Origin: Streptomyces halobius
GTDB lineage: Bacteria; Actinomycetota; Actinomycetes; Streptomycetales; Streptomycetaceae
Assembly (NCBI RefSeq): GCF_023277745.1
Contig: NZ_CP086322.1
Coordinates: 1,860,001-1,924,000 of the forward strand
DNA length: 64,000 nt
Direction of reading: 5' to 3'
Shown here piece after piece: positions 42,497 to 51,432 of this stretch. Both the position numbers and the translations under genes were made by a program. How positions within the stretch are numbered: the stretch's first letter is position 1; each line of letters begins with the position of its first letter. The notes under the pieces are model-generated. The model saw only the letters and a list, made by a program, of their open reading frames with translations, was not told the DNA's origin and searched no databases.

Positions 42497-43339
42497 ATGG
42501 CCGCGAAAGAGTCGCCAGGAAACGCCTGTGGCCGGCCGACCGCAGGAGAGGAACTCCACGTCTGCATGGGTCTCAACGCCTGCGCGGGCCAGGACGTCGG
42601 CGGGAAGGCGACCATGGCCGGCACCGGCCAGTGCGCCACGGTGCAGCACGTCTGCCACGGTGAGGGAGCCTGCCGTGGCCAGGGCGGCTGCGGTTACGCC
42701 GGGGACGACTTCGAGCAGTTCCACCCGGGTGAACAGTCCTGCCGGTACAACGGCAGCTGTGCCAGCCCCATCAACGAGAGCCGGGTCTTCTCCGCCGGCC
42801 CGTTGAAGGGCAGGAGCGTCTGGCAGCAGGCGCGCCGCCTCTTCGAAGCGCGGATGTACGCGGCGGGCAAGGCATTCGGCCCGTCCCCCGGGCAGGGCGT
42901 CCCCGATGACCGCTTCCCCGACTACGACCGTCTGGAGCCCGGGCACACCCCGGTGCCGGGATCGTCCGACGAGGCCACCGCTCTCTTCCGGGCCTCGGCG
43001 GACAATCCTCGCCGGCACGAGGGCAAGGCTTTCCCGGACCTGCAGGCCATCGCCCGCAATGGCATCGGTCGGCACCTGCCGAACGTGAGCATCACCTTCA
43101 CCATCCCGCCGAGCGCCTCCTCCCTCCTGTACTTCCAGCGGGACGGTGAGGCGAAGACCAGCAGCTGCACGGTCGCCACCGGCGCCACGGGGGTGGCCAC
43201 CGCCCTCCCCCTCTACGCCGGACACACCAGCCCCAACGACCAATGGGTGACCGTGACCGCCACCGGCCCCGTCTACGCCAACGGCTCCGCCACATGCGAA
43301 TTCCATGTCACGGTCCTGGCGCCCGAGGAGCAGCAATAG
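42497..43339 (+). CDS. Cys-rich putative MNIO-RiPP precursor (bufferin-like)
   Basis: 280 residues from the ATG at 42497 (GGGGAGAGG upstream). Nine cysteines in the first 88 residues: 11, 23, 29, 46, 53, 59, 65, 82, 88, e.g. [29 protein letters not shown] and CRYNGSC. This resembles the Cys pattern of DUF2282/bufferin precursors. A middle linker (90-190) leads to a predicted beta-sandwich of Ig-like type ([20 protein letters not shown] ... [20 protein letters not shown]) with Cys224 and Cys267. No signal peptide is seen, unlike bufferins. It overlaps the DUF692 gene, so co-translation is expected. The combination of a Cys domain and an Ig-like tail is unusual. Confidence 0.7.
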   Translation: MAAKESPGNACGRPTAGEELHVCMGLNACAGQDVGGKATMAGTGQCATVQHVCHGEGACRGQGGCGYAGDDFEQFHPGEQSCRYNGSCASPINESRVFSAGPLKGRSVWQQARRLFEARMYAAGKAFGPSPGQGVPDDRFPDYDRLEPGHTPVPGSSDEATALFRASADNPRRHEGKAFPDLQAIARNGIGRHLPNVSITFTIPPSASSLLYFQRDGEAKTSSCTVATGATGVATALPLYAGHTSPNDQWVTVTATGPVYANGSATCEFHVTVLAPEEQQ

Positions 43340-44235
43340 CGCCGGGAGAGGCGGCCGGCACGGCGACGCGGACAGGCAGCGCAGCCCAACGCACCACCCC
43401 TGATCTGGGGTTCGGACTCGGACTGCGCGGACCTCACATCCCGTATATCCGCGAGCACCGGCCGCCCGTCGACTTCTTCGAGATCATCTCCGAGAACTAT
43501 CTGAAGCCCCGGACCGCCCGGCGACGTGCCCTGGACGAGATCGCCGAGCGCTATCCGATCGTCCTGCACGGGGTGTCCCTGTCGATCGGGAGCACCGACC
43601 CGCTCGACCTCGACTACCTGCGTCACCTGAAGCGCCTGGCGGACGCCGTGGACACCCCGTGGGTGTCGGACCATGTGTGCTGGACCGGAGTGCTCGGCGT
43701 GCACACTCACGACCTGCTGCCGCTCCCCTTCACCGAGGAGTCGCTACGGCATGTCATCCAGCGCGCCCGCACCGTGCAGGACATGCTGGAGCGGCCCCTC
43801 CTCCTGGAAAACCCCAGCAGCTACCTGCAGTTCCGCGCTTCGACGCTCACCGAGTGGGAGTTCCTGGGCCGGCTGGCCGAGGACGCGGACTGCGGACTGC
43901 TGCTCGACGTCAACAACGTCTACGTCTCCGCCGTCAACCACGGCTTCGACCCGGAGACGTACCTGAAGGCTCTGCCGCACCACCGCGTGGCGCAGATGCA
44001 CCTGGCCGGACACACCGACTACGGCACGCACCTGATCGACACCCACGACGCGGACGTGCCGAACCCGGTCTGGGAGCTGTACCGGCTCGCCGTGGAGCTC
44101 ACCGGGGGCGCCGCCGCCACCCTCATCGAACGCGACGACGGTCTCCCGCCCTTCCCCGTGCTCCGGGCCGAACTCGACACGGCCAGGGCAGTGGCCGCGG
44201 CAGCCATCGGGCAGGAAGGCGGCGGCGATGACTGA
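43294..44235 (+). CDS. bufB: DUF692/MNIO iron-dependent oxidase (BufB-like)
   Basis: 313 residues. TIM-barrel of the multinuclear non-heme iron oxidases (MbnB, TglH, BufB): [82 protein letters not shown] and TLIERDD supply the His, Glu, Asp and Asn ligands of the family. These enzymes oxidise Cys (to oxazolone/thioamide, thiooxazole or other products) in peptide substrates. The ATG at 43294 overlaps the precursor gene by 46 nt; no later ATG/GTG fits. It should act on the precursor of 42497-43339. Confidence 0.9.
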   Translation: MRIPCHGPGARGAAIAPGEAAGTATRTGSAAQRTTPDLGFGLGLRGPHIPYIREHRPPVDFFEIISENYLKPRTARRRALDEIAERYPIVLHGVSLSIGSTDPLDLDYLRHLKRLADAVDTPWVSDHVCWTGVLGVHTHDLLPLPFTEESLRHVIQRARTVQDMLERPLLLENPSSYLQFRASTLTEWEFLGRLAEDADCGLLLDVNNVYVSAVNHGFDPETYLKALPHHRVAQMHLAGHTDYGTHLIDTHDADVPNPVWELYRLAVELTGGAAATLIERDDGLPPFPVLRAELDTARAVAAAAIGQEGGGDD

Positions 44236-44977
44236 CGTCCCGTGCTCGCTCGCGGCGATACAGCGGTGGATGCAGGGCGCGCTGCTGGCACCGGGCGGGG
44301 CCGCGCAGGCGACGGAGGGGGCACAGACGGCGCAGGTGGCGGAGGTGGTCGCCGCGCCCGGGCGGCTGACGGCCGAGGAGTGCTTCGGTATCTACTACCG
44401 CGGCTACCGCCTCCGGCTGCTGCGCTGCATGCGCGACCAGTACCCCGGGATGGTCCGTCTACTGGGCCGCGAGCTCTTCGACCGGTTCGCGCTGGACTAC
44501 GTGGACGCGCACCCGTCCCGCTCGCCGAGCCTCGACGGCCTCGGCGCCGGCTTCCCCGGCCATCTGGCCCGTACCCGACCGGACGCCGCCTCGGACGGCG
44601 CGCCACGCGAGGAGTGGATCGACCTGCTGATCGATCTGGCCCGGTACGAGCGGGATTTCGCGGCCGTCCTCGATGGCCCCGAGGCCGACGGGGGCGCCGC
44701 CCCGTGGACCGAGCCGGAGCCCGGCTCCGGGGCCGACCCGGGCTCCGGCTCGGGGGCGGGCCCGAACTCCGGCTCGGGGACACGGCTCTTCGAGGCCCAG
44801 TTCCCCGTCCACCGCTACGCCGCCGCCGTCCGCCGCGGGGAAGACCCGGAACCGCCCACCGCCGAACCGGTCTTCCTCGCCCTGTCCTGCCAGAACGGCA
44901 CCGTCGTCGTCCACGACCGCGCCGAATCCCGCTACCGGACCCGTCAGACGGCGCACCGGCCGTCCCCTGCCGCATGA
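44228..44977 (+). CDS. bufC: BufC-type DUF2063 partner protein
   Basis: 249 residues. [40 protein letters not shown] and [18 protein letters not shown] are the N-terminal signature of DUF2063/BufC (MbnC/TglI-like) partners, which bind the precursor and deliver it to the MNIO enzyme. A Gly/Ser/Pro/Glu linker ([18 protein letters not shown]) separates it from a C-terminal part with [16 protein letters not shown]. It overlaps the DUF692 gene by 8 bp, consistent with a complex of fixed ratio. Confidence 0.88.
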   Translation: MTDVPCSLAAIQRWMQGALLAPGGAAQATEGAQTAQVAEVVAAPGRLTAEECFGIYYRGYRLRLLRCMRDQYPGMVRLLGRELFDRFALDYVDAHPSRSPSLDGLGAGFPGHLARTRPDAASDGAPREEWIDLLIDLARYERDFAAVLDGPEADGGAAPWTEPEPGSGADPGSGSGAGPNSGSGTRLFEAQFPVHRYAAAVRRGEDPEPPTAEPVFLALSCQNGTVVVHDRAESRYRTRQTAHRPSPAA

Positions 44978-44998
44978 CGTCCGCACTGGAGGAACCCC

Positions 44999-46279
44999 AT
45001 GCCCCACCTCACGACTCCCCTGGCCGTCCGGGCGATCGACGGCATCACCACCCGCGACGAACTGGCCGATCACCTCGGCGACGCGGCACGCATCGAGCTG
45101 TCGACCATTCCGCCCTACCCCTACGCGGCGTACTCCCTCAAGACGCCCGGCTACTCGCAGCGGGCCCAGGGCGCATCAGCGCAGCGCACCCTCATCGGCA
45201 TCGCGATCGAGGAGATGCTGCACATGGCACTGGTGCGGAACGTGATGGTCGCCACCGGCTGCGAGACGGTGAAGACGAAGGACGGGAATCAGCGGAAGGC
45301 GTCCCGCTTCTACGACAAGGACAGCATCCCCACCTACCCCGGTGACATGAGCCACCGCACCCCACCCCTGCCCCTTCACCTGCAGCGCATCTCCACCGCC
45401 GCCGTTGAGGGGTTCATGGAGGTCGAGCTCCCCGAGACCGCACAGCAGCAGCTCCTCACATCCGCCGACGACTACTCGTACCAGACACTCGGCGAGCTGT
45501 ACGACGCGATCGGCAAGGGCATCGTCCACCTGACCGGAACGAAAGACATCACCTGGGGACTGACGGAGTCCCGCTGGCAGCAGCAGTACCTGCGGGCGTT
45601 CTGGAACCAGTGGGGAGGCCCGCCCAAGCCCATCCCGGTCGTGGACCAGGGGAGCGCACTCGACGCCCTCTACATCATCGTCTCCCAGGGCGAGGGCGCC
45701 CCCGACGAGCAGGAGGAGTCCCACTACGAGAAGTTCACCCGCATCCGCGACCACGTGGACGGCATCGGTGTCGTGTGCGACGACTCCGGACGGCAAAAAT
45801 ACACCATCGACAGCGGAGACGAGGCCGTCTGGCCGGTGGTGACCGACCCGAACGCCTCCGACTTCACCGGATCGCTCAAGCAGCTGGCACTGCTCTCCGA
45901 CGCGGCTTACTGCTATGTGCTGGCGCTGCTGGACAAGCTCTACCTGACTCCGGCGGACGACCCCGACTCCGGCCCCGGGCAGGGCGAGCCGCACCCGACG
46001 TCCAAGCGGTACGCCCTCGAACGCGGCTTCATCGCCGCCATGCAGGGAGTCCTCTCTCCGGTCGCCAACATCCTGGTGAGCACACCCCTCACCGACGGGC
46101 CGAACGCCGGCCGGCACGCCGGGCCCACGTTCGGCCACTACGACTTCCAGGGCGTGCCGCCCAGGCAGGCTCTCCTGGACCTGTGCACCGACAAGGACCT
46201 GGCGACGGACTTCCCCCAACTGGGCGGCAGCGACGGCGTCCTGAACCAGATCAGGCTGCTCCCCGACTTCACGATCTAG
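44999..46279 (+). CDS. Ferritin-like (VioB-type iminophenylpyruvate dimer synthase) protein
   Basis: 426 residues. The N-terminal ferritin-like domain has RIELSTIPPYPYAAYSLKTP and AIEEMLHMALVRNVMVATG with ExxH, as in VioB and related iminophenyl-pyruvate dimer synthases; the rest is helical. VioB couples two oxidised tryptophan imines; homologues in other clusters act as oxygenases or dimer-forming enzymes. Here it lies 21 bp after the BufC-like gene on the same strand with a GGAGGAA RBS, so it probably modifies the same product. Metal ligands cannot be confirmed without a structure. Confidence 0.8.
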   Translation: MPHLTTPLAVRAIDGITTRDELADHLGDAARIELSTIPPYPYAAYSLKTPGYSQRAQGASAQRTLIGIAIEEMLHMALVRNVMVATGCETVKTKDGNQRKASRFYDKDSIPTYPGDMSHRTPPLPLHLQRISTAAVEGFMEVELPETAQQQLLTSADDYSYQTLGELYDAIGKGIVHLTGTKDITWGLTESRWQQQYLRAFWNQWGGPPKPIPVVDQGSALDALYIIVSQGEGAPDEQEESHYEKFTRIRDHVDGIGVVCDDSGRQKYTIDSGDEAVWPVVTDPNASDFTGSLKQLALLSDAAYCYVLALLDKLYLTPADDPDSGPGQGEPHPTSKRYALERGFIAAMQGVLSPVANILVSTPLTDGPNAGRHAGPTFGHYDFQGVPPRQALLDLCTDKDLATDFPQLGGSDGVLNQIRLLPDFTI

Positions 46280-46350
46280 GGGTCGGTGGGCCTGTCCCAG
46301 AACCCACGCGACACGTGGACGCCCCGTAGACGACCGCAGGCGCCCCCGTA

Positions 46351-47355
46351 AGCGACACCCTCGATTTCGTCGTCACCTGGGCGCCGGCGTTCGACCGGGA
46401 CCCACGCAAGCAGATCTTCCTGCCGATGTCCGCGCTGTTCGGCTATCTGCGTCTGACGCCGGCGGGCGCGGTCGCCTTCCGCCTGCCGCAGTTCAACGAC
46501 GGTCTCCGGGCCATTCTCCAGAGGTGGTGCACGTACCTGAACAGCCCGGAGAGCGCGCACGTGCTCAACACCCGTGACTGGTTCTCCCAGTCCGCCATCG
46601 AGCTGAACAAGCTGTACGAGTACCAGTGCTGGGACTGCCGCGACCAGGAGCACTGGGGCTTCTCGTCGTTCAACGCATTCTTCCACCGCCCGATCAAGGA
46701 CGAGTACCGGCCGCTGGCGGGCCACGGAGACCCCGCGCCGTCGTCGCGCCGAACGACGGCACCGTCCACCAGATCCGGCGCAATGTGGCCAGGCAGGCGG
46801 ACTTCTGGCTCAAGGAGCAGTACTCGCTGGAAACCATGCTCAGCGGACCGGAGTGCGGAGCCGAGTACGTCAGCAGGTTCGTCCGCGGCGATGTGTACCA
46901 GTCATTCCTGTCGGTCAACAGCTTCCACCGGTGGAACGTCCCCGTGGACGGAACGATCAAGCACCTGGAGATCGTGCCGGGCCTGATGTTCAGCGCCGCC
47001 GACCACGAGAGGCCCGGACCCCGAGACCTGGACGCACTCGCAGAGCTACCAGGCACATGTGAACACCCGCGGCCTGGCGTTCATCGAGTGCGGTCCGGAA
47101 CTGGGCAGCCGCATGGTGTGCGCGGTGGTGATCGGCATGGACGAGGTCTCCTCCATCTCCTGGTCGGTCTCCGTGGGCGACACCGTCCAGCGCGGCCAGG
47201 AGCTGGGCTGGTTCAGCTACGGCGGTTCCAGCATGGCCCTGGTCTTCGAGCCGGGCATCGTCGATGAGTTCACCGTTCCGTTCAACGACCCGCACGAGCA
47301 CCCGGACGACGGCCCGACCGTCTTCGTACGCTCGCAGATCGCGCGGGCCCGATAA
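46351..47355 (+). pseudogene. Second PSD-family decarboxylase, N-truncated and frameshifted
   Basis: Three frames together give PMSALFGYLRLTPAGAVAF, FSSFNAFFHRPIKDEY, VAPNDGTVHQIRRNV, FHRWNVPVDGTIKHLEIVPG, MNTRGLAFIECGPELGS and WFSYGGSSMALVF. This is clearly a paralogue of the 41157-42449 enzyme, including GGSS. The first 100 or so residues are absent and shifts occur near 46735 and 47020-47058. It follows the ferritin-like gene. Probably an ancient duplicate that has died. Confidence 0.85.
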
Positions 47356-47487
47356 CCGCTCGCCGCACCGCACCACGGCCGCCGGCCTCACCGTTCACGC
47401 GGCGGGGGGCCACAGGGCCGGAGAGGCTCAGGGCCGCAGGCTTGACGGGCTCGACGCGGCCCTTGCGGTCCTGAGGAGTTGTGCAGC

Positions 47488-48096
47488 TCACGCACCGAGG
47501 CCGGGGTCCCACCACCAGGCGACGGAAGGGATGGGCACAGGGCTGGTGTCCTTCGGCGGGGTGGAGGTCGTGGAGCCGGAGGTGGTGACGGCGTCAGGGG
47601 ATCGTCCGTCGGGGTTGCGGTAGCGGTCTGCTGCCAGCCCCCAGGCGAGGTTCCCGGGTATCAGATGGGACAGGTGGTCCAGGTAGGCGCTCAGCGGAGC
47701 ACTGGCGCGGGTCAGCACGCGATCGCGTAGTTCGACGAATCGGAGGGTGAGCCGATCGCACAGCTGCCCCGCCTCCCGCAGGGCCTGTTCGTAGGAGTGA
47801 CCGTATTCGTGCCGCAGGATGTCGACCAGGTTGAGCCGGCAGGGAGACGGTGTGCGCTCACGGCGGGCGAACCACAGCTCCTTGCCATAGGAGAACAGGT
47901 CGTCGTCCCAGGCGGCGGTGGTGAAGGCGAGTTCAGTCAGGGCACGCACCGCAGGCGCATCAGATTCCCGGCCGGGGATCTCCTCACCGTCGACAATCTC
48001 CGCCCAGGCGAGCGTTGCGGAACCCGCTGCGGTGTGCTGCCGCATGGAGGCGTAGTCGTTCAGTGCGGGTGTGATGCCCGCAGTGCGGTGGCCCAT
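47488..48096 (-). pseudogene. Terpene synthase C-terminal relic
   Basis: 203-residue open frame. [40 protein letters not shown] and SYGKELWF match the part of actinobacterial class I terpene synthases with the NSE/DTE metal triad (here [10 protein letters not shown]). [20 protein letters not shown] is the family's C-terminal RY motif. The N-terminal Asp-rich DDxxD half is missing, so it cannot work alone. Confidence 0.75.
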
Positions 48097-48499
48097 CTCC
48101 CAACACTTGCGCGCTTATGCACGAGGCGAACGGCGCAACTGCACTGGACCCCGGTCGTGTTGCTGCGGGGGCTTGCTGGAACACCCATGGACAGGGGGTG
48201 CGGAGGTTCACCGGCACCAGCGACGTCTCCTTTCGGACCGAAGCCGGTGTCGACCGTCGGACCGGGGTCGCCTACGCCAAGGCCGATGTGCCCTACGACC
48301 GGATCCGCTCCGACTCGCCGGTGCGCGCTCTGTTCAGGAGTCCGTCTCCTCGACAAGCCGCCGGCGCAGGCCACCCGCCGCCCGGCACCGGCCGAGCGCA
48401 CCTCGCGGCCGAAGCCGAAGCCGCCCTTGCACGAGCAGAGAGTAATGCTCGCTCCTTGAATCGCGCTACCACTCCGCCGCAAGCGCCTAGTTGACAAGG
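48097..48499. other. Gap without a recognised gene
   Basis: About 400 bp upstream of the terpene synthase relic. A plus-strand frame with FTGTSDVSFRTEAGVDRRTG is open but matches no family I know. Confidence 0.3.
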
Positions 48500-49633
48500 T
48501 CATCTCCAATCACCACTCTCATGCCGGCGTGAGCGCCGCGCAAAGCTCTTGCGTCCGTTCGGGGGAAGGGCGAGGGCGCAGAGGTTGCGGAAAGCCGAGG
48601 CAATCTGAGCTGGGAAACTCGCGGTGGTATACGGGATGCCGTACCGCTCACAGATGTTCCGGACCTGATATGAGATCTCGCGGTAGCGAGACGAAGGGAC
48701 ATCCGGGAAGAGATGATGCTCGATGTGATGAGTGAAATGGCCGGCAAGGATGTGCAGCATTCGACTGCCTTCGATGTTGGCGGCGCCACGGATCTGTCTG
48801 ACGTACCGCTGGCCTCGTGTCTCGTTCTCCAGAACGTCCTGGTTGAAAACTGTGACGTCCTCCGGATAGTGGTTGCATAGTGAAATCGCGAAGATCCAGA
48901 GATTTCGGAGAACGAGGGCCGAAGAGTTGGCGATAAGCGTGTCCCCGGCCCGGCGTCCTGAAAGAAGCGGGAACAGGACGAGGTCCTTGGCCGCTTGCCG
49001 GGCGGCTTTAAGGAGGATGTCCTGACGTAGCCGCTTCGGGGTCGACTTAAGGTCGGACGAAGTGCTGCCGCGCCCAATCTCGTCCGCGGCGTGTAGTGCG
49101 ATGGCCAGTTCAGCGATAGGGGCAGTAGCGAGAAGCAGCAGAGGACCAGCAATGTGGTGAGGCTGCCATGGCTGCTGCACAGAGAGGCGAATCGGCCCGG
49201 CTCTCAGGTTCTCGTCCAGGCCGTAAATGTTGGCATAGACGTGGTGCACGAAGTTGTGCTGATAGCGCCACAGGCGCGCCGGTAGGATCGTGTCCCATTC
49301 ATAGGAGTCGGAGTGGAGGTGGGGATCCTTCGCCCAGTCGTACTGTCCGTGGAGGACATTGTGGCCGATCTCCAGGTTATCCAGAATCTTTGCGGCTGCC
49401 AGCGCCAGTACACCCGCCACTCTTGCCGGACGGGAGCGCCCGAACTGGATAGTGCAGCGGCCAGCTGCTTCCAGGGCTCGCTGAGCGCGTACGATGGATC
49501 GCAGGTAGCGGACGTCGTTCTCATCCAGTGTGCCGATAGTCCGGCTGTAGACGTTGTCGAGTTCGGCGGCCAAATCTGCCAGCTGTTCTTCGGGAACGTG
49601 TGACGGAGTGACTTTCGGATATGTTCTACTCAT
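48500..49633 (-). CDS. Membrane fatty acid desaturase
   Basis: 377 residues with the three histidine boxes of membrane di-iron desaturases: HNVLHGQYD, HNFVHH and THHIEHHLFPD, separated by hydrophobic segments (IAGPLLLLATAPIAELAIAL). Box 3 with EHHLFP is typical of acyl-lipid/acyl-CoA front-end or Delta desaturases. The final 30 residues are basic. It is 25 bp downstream of the reductase gene on the same strand, which should supply electrons. Together with the AOS and SDR genes it may act on a long-chain base. Confidence 0.88.
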   Translation of the reverse strand: MSRTYPKVTPSHVPEEQLADLAAELDNVYSRTIGTLDENDVRYLRSIVRAQRALEAAGRCTIQFGRSRPARVAGVLALAAAKILDNLEIGHNVLHGQYDWAKDPHLHSDSYEWDTILPARLWRYQHNFVHHVYANIYGLDENLRAGPIRLSVQQPWQPHHIAGPLLLLATAPIAELAIALHAADEIGRGSTSSDLKSTPKRLRQDILLKAARQAAKDLVLFPLLSGRRAGDTLIANSSALVLRNLWIFAISLCNHYPEDVTVFNQDVLENETRGQRYVRQIRGAANIEGSRMLHILAGHFTHHIEHHLFPDVPSSRYREISYQVRNICERYGIPYTTASFPAQIASAFRNLCALALPPNGRKSFARRSRRHESGDWR

Positions 49634-49658
49634 GATGGCTTTCAGTCCGTACCGTTAG

Positions 49659-50780
49659 TCAAAGGTCGAGAACGACGTCGCTTTCAGGGACACAGACGCA
49701 CAGCCGGACAGGGGACCCGGGCTCGCTGATCGTGTTTCCTGCCGCCACATCGCTGACGCTGCCCCTGATCAGGGGGCGGATGCAACGACCGCAGATGCCT
49801 TGCCGACAACCGTATTCGGGGGTCAGCCCCATGTTCTCTGCTTGGTCCAGCAAACACTCCCCGCTGGATTGCGCCCGACGCCCGCTGGTGGCGAATTCGA
49901 CAAGCCACCGTCCCTCGGACTGTCGATCGGTGGGTGTTGCCGGCTGGAAGCATTCGGCGTGTACTCGGGTCCTGGGGTGCCGGGCGTTGAAGTGGGTCGT
50001 GACTGCGCTGATCAGCTCAGCTGGCCCGCTGACGAAAACCTCTCTGGCTGCGTATCCCGGGATTTCGTTCAAGTGCCGTTCACTGAAGTGCACGGAGCCC
50101 GTCGCGCGTTGGCCGCGGGTAAAGAAGGTCAGGAGTTGCAGCGCGGAGTGGCGCTTGGACAGAGCCTCGGTCTGACGTCGGTATAGCTGCAGGTCGGGAC
50201 TGCGACTGTAATGCAGTAGACCGACTGGCTCCGTGCGGTTGCGCATGACGAGGGTGCGGACCATCGAGAGGGCCGGGGTGATGCCGCTCCCGCCGCAGAT
50301 GAACAGCAGTCCCTCTGGGGTGTGCTGGGGCAGGACGAACTGCCCCTGGGCAGTGGACAGGGCCACCACCGTGCCAACGCGTACCTTGTCGCGGAGGTAG
50401 GTGGTGAATCGACCGCCGGTGCAGGTGGCAGTGATCTCCAGCAGCCCATCGGGCCGGTCAGGGCTGGATGCGATGGAGAAAGTGCGGGCGCGGCGGACGC
50501 CTCCGATCTGTACCCCTAATTGGACGTGCTGGCCCGGCATATGGCCCCGCCATGCCTGGTTTGGGCGCAAAGTGAGAGTTACTGCGGCTGCGGTCGGATG
50601 CTCGACACGGGTGACGATCGCCCGGACCTCTGACCGGGTCCAGGCCGGGTGGATCAATTCGAGGTAAGTGTCCACACTGTGCGGCGATGTGAGCAGACCA
50701 GCGACCGGCCGGAGCATATTTCCGATGATCCGGGCAACCGTTGCTCCTCGGCTGCGCCGCGGCGCAGTGGGAGTCGTCAT
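49659..50780 (-). CDS. Ferredoxin-reductase-like FAD/NAD/2Fe-2S electron-transfer protein
   Basis: 373 residues from the ATG at 50780. FAD-binding RARTFSIASSPDRPDG, NAD-binding LLFICGGSGITPALSMVRTL and a C-terminal plant-type 2Fe-2S domain with PEYGCRQGICGRCIRPL and RLCVCVPESD. This three-domain order resembles phthalate-dioxygenase-reductase-like and desaturase-linked reductases. It feeds NAD(P)H electrons to the next gene, the desaturase, most probably. Confidence 0.92.
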   Translation of the reverse strand: MTTPTAPRRSRGATVARIIGNMLRPVAGLLTSPHSVDTYLELIHPAWTRSEVRAIVTRVEHPTAAAVTLTLRPNQAWRGHMPGQHVQLGVQIGGVRRARTFSIASSPDRPDGLLEITATCTGGRFTTYLRDKVRVGTVVALSTAQGQFVLPQHTPEGLLFICGGSGITPALSMVRTLVMRNRTEPVGLLHYSRSPDLQLYRRQTEALSKRHSALQLLTFFTRGQRATGSVHFSERHLNEIPGYAAREVFVSGPAELISAVTTHFNARHPRTRVHAECFQPATPTDRQSEGRWLVEFATSGRRAQSSGECLLDQAENMGLTPEYGCRQGICGRCIRPLIRGSVSDVAAGNTISEPGSPVRLCVCVPESDVVLDL

Positions 50781-51432
50781 GGCAGGTCCCAACGCACGGC
50801 TGTCATCCCGTGTCCGTAGAGGGCAGTTGGGTGGACGTGCTTCCCATTCGTGCCCGAACACCGCCGTCCCTGCGCGGGCGGGCCTCCGTATGGGCAACGC
50901 CGGCAGTGGTGGCGAGCTGGGCGCGGAACAGGACGAGGTTCAGGTCTATGAGGCACGCTTCGAGCACGAGGCTGTCGGCACCGGAGCGGCCATGGAGGGG
51001 TGGCGCATGGCCGGACGCTCTCTCCAGCAACTTCCCGTGCCGCGTGGGACCGATCGCGGGATTCGCCGGCCTTGGAACAAGGGCGGTTTGGGGAGTCAAG
51101 GGTGGGCATCCATTCGGCGAGCACCTGTGGAACCGCCCCAGGATCGCCTGCCAGAGCAGTCGGATGGTGCCATTAACCCATCTGTGGGCAAGTCTGATGA
51201 AAGGGTTTCGGTGCCCGAAAGTAGGGTTCCGGCCCCTGACGCGCAGGCCGTGGCCGAGGTGACAGAGGTCAGCAACGTGGCCTTGATGGCCCGCGCCGAC
51301 CTGGCGGTCCGTAGCTCCCATGACCAGGGGAGGCATGACCAGGGGAGGTGCGACGTCTCACTCGTACGGGAAAGAGCGTGATCGTTCCTCCTCTGCGTAC
51401 GAGACAGGGGCGCCATCGAACCCCCAACCGAG
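50781..51432. other. 650-bp gap in the desaturase/AOS locus
   Basis: No recognised gene in any frame. It contains a 15-bp tandem repeat (CATGACCAGGGGAGG at 51319-51333 and 51334-51348). May hold a promoter for the reductase and desaturase genes on the minus strand. Confidence 0.4.
51319..51348. repeat. 15-bp perfect tandem repeat, two copies
   Basis: CATGACCAGGGGAGG at 51319-51333 and 51334-51348, in the non-coding gap of the AOS/desaturase locus. Confidence 0.8.

Noticed and set aside
50668..51381. Open frames on both strands in the gap between the reductase and AOS genes
   Set aside because: No motif, no RBS, and composition like non-coding DNA of this genome.
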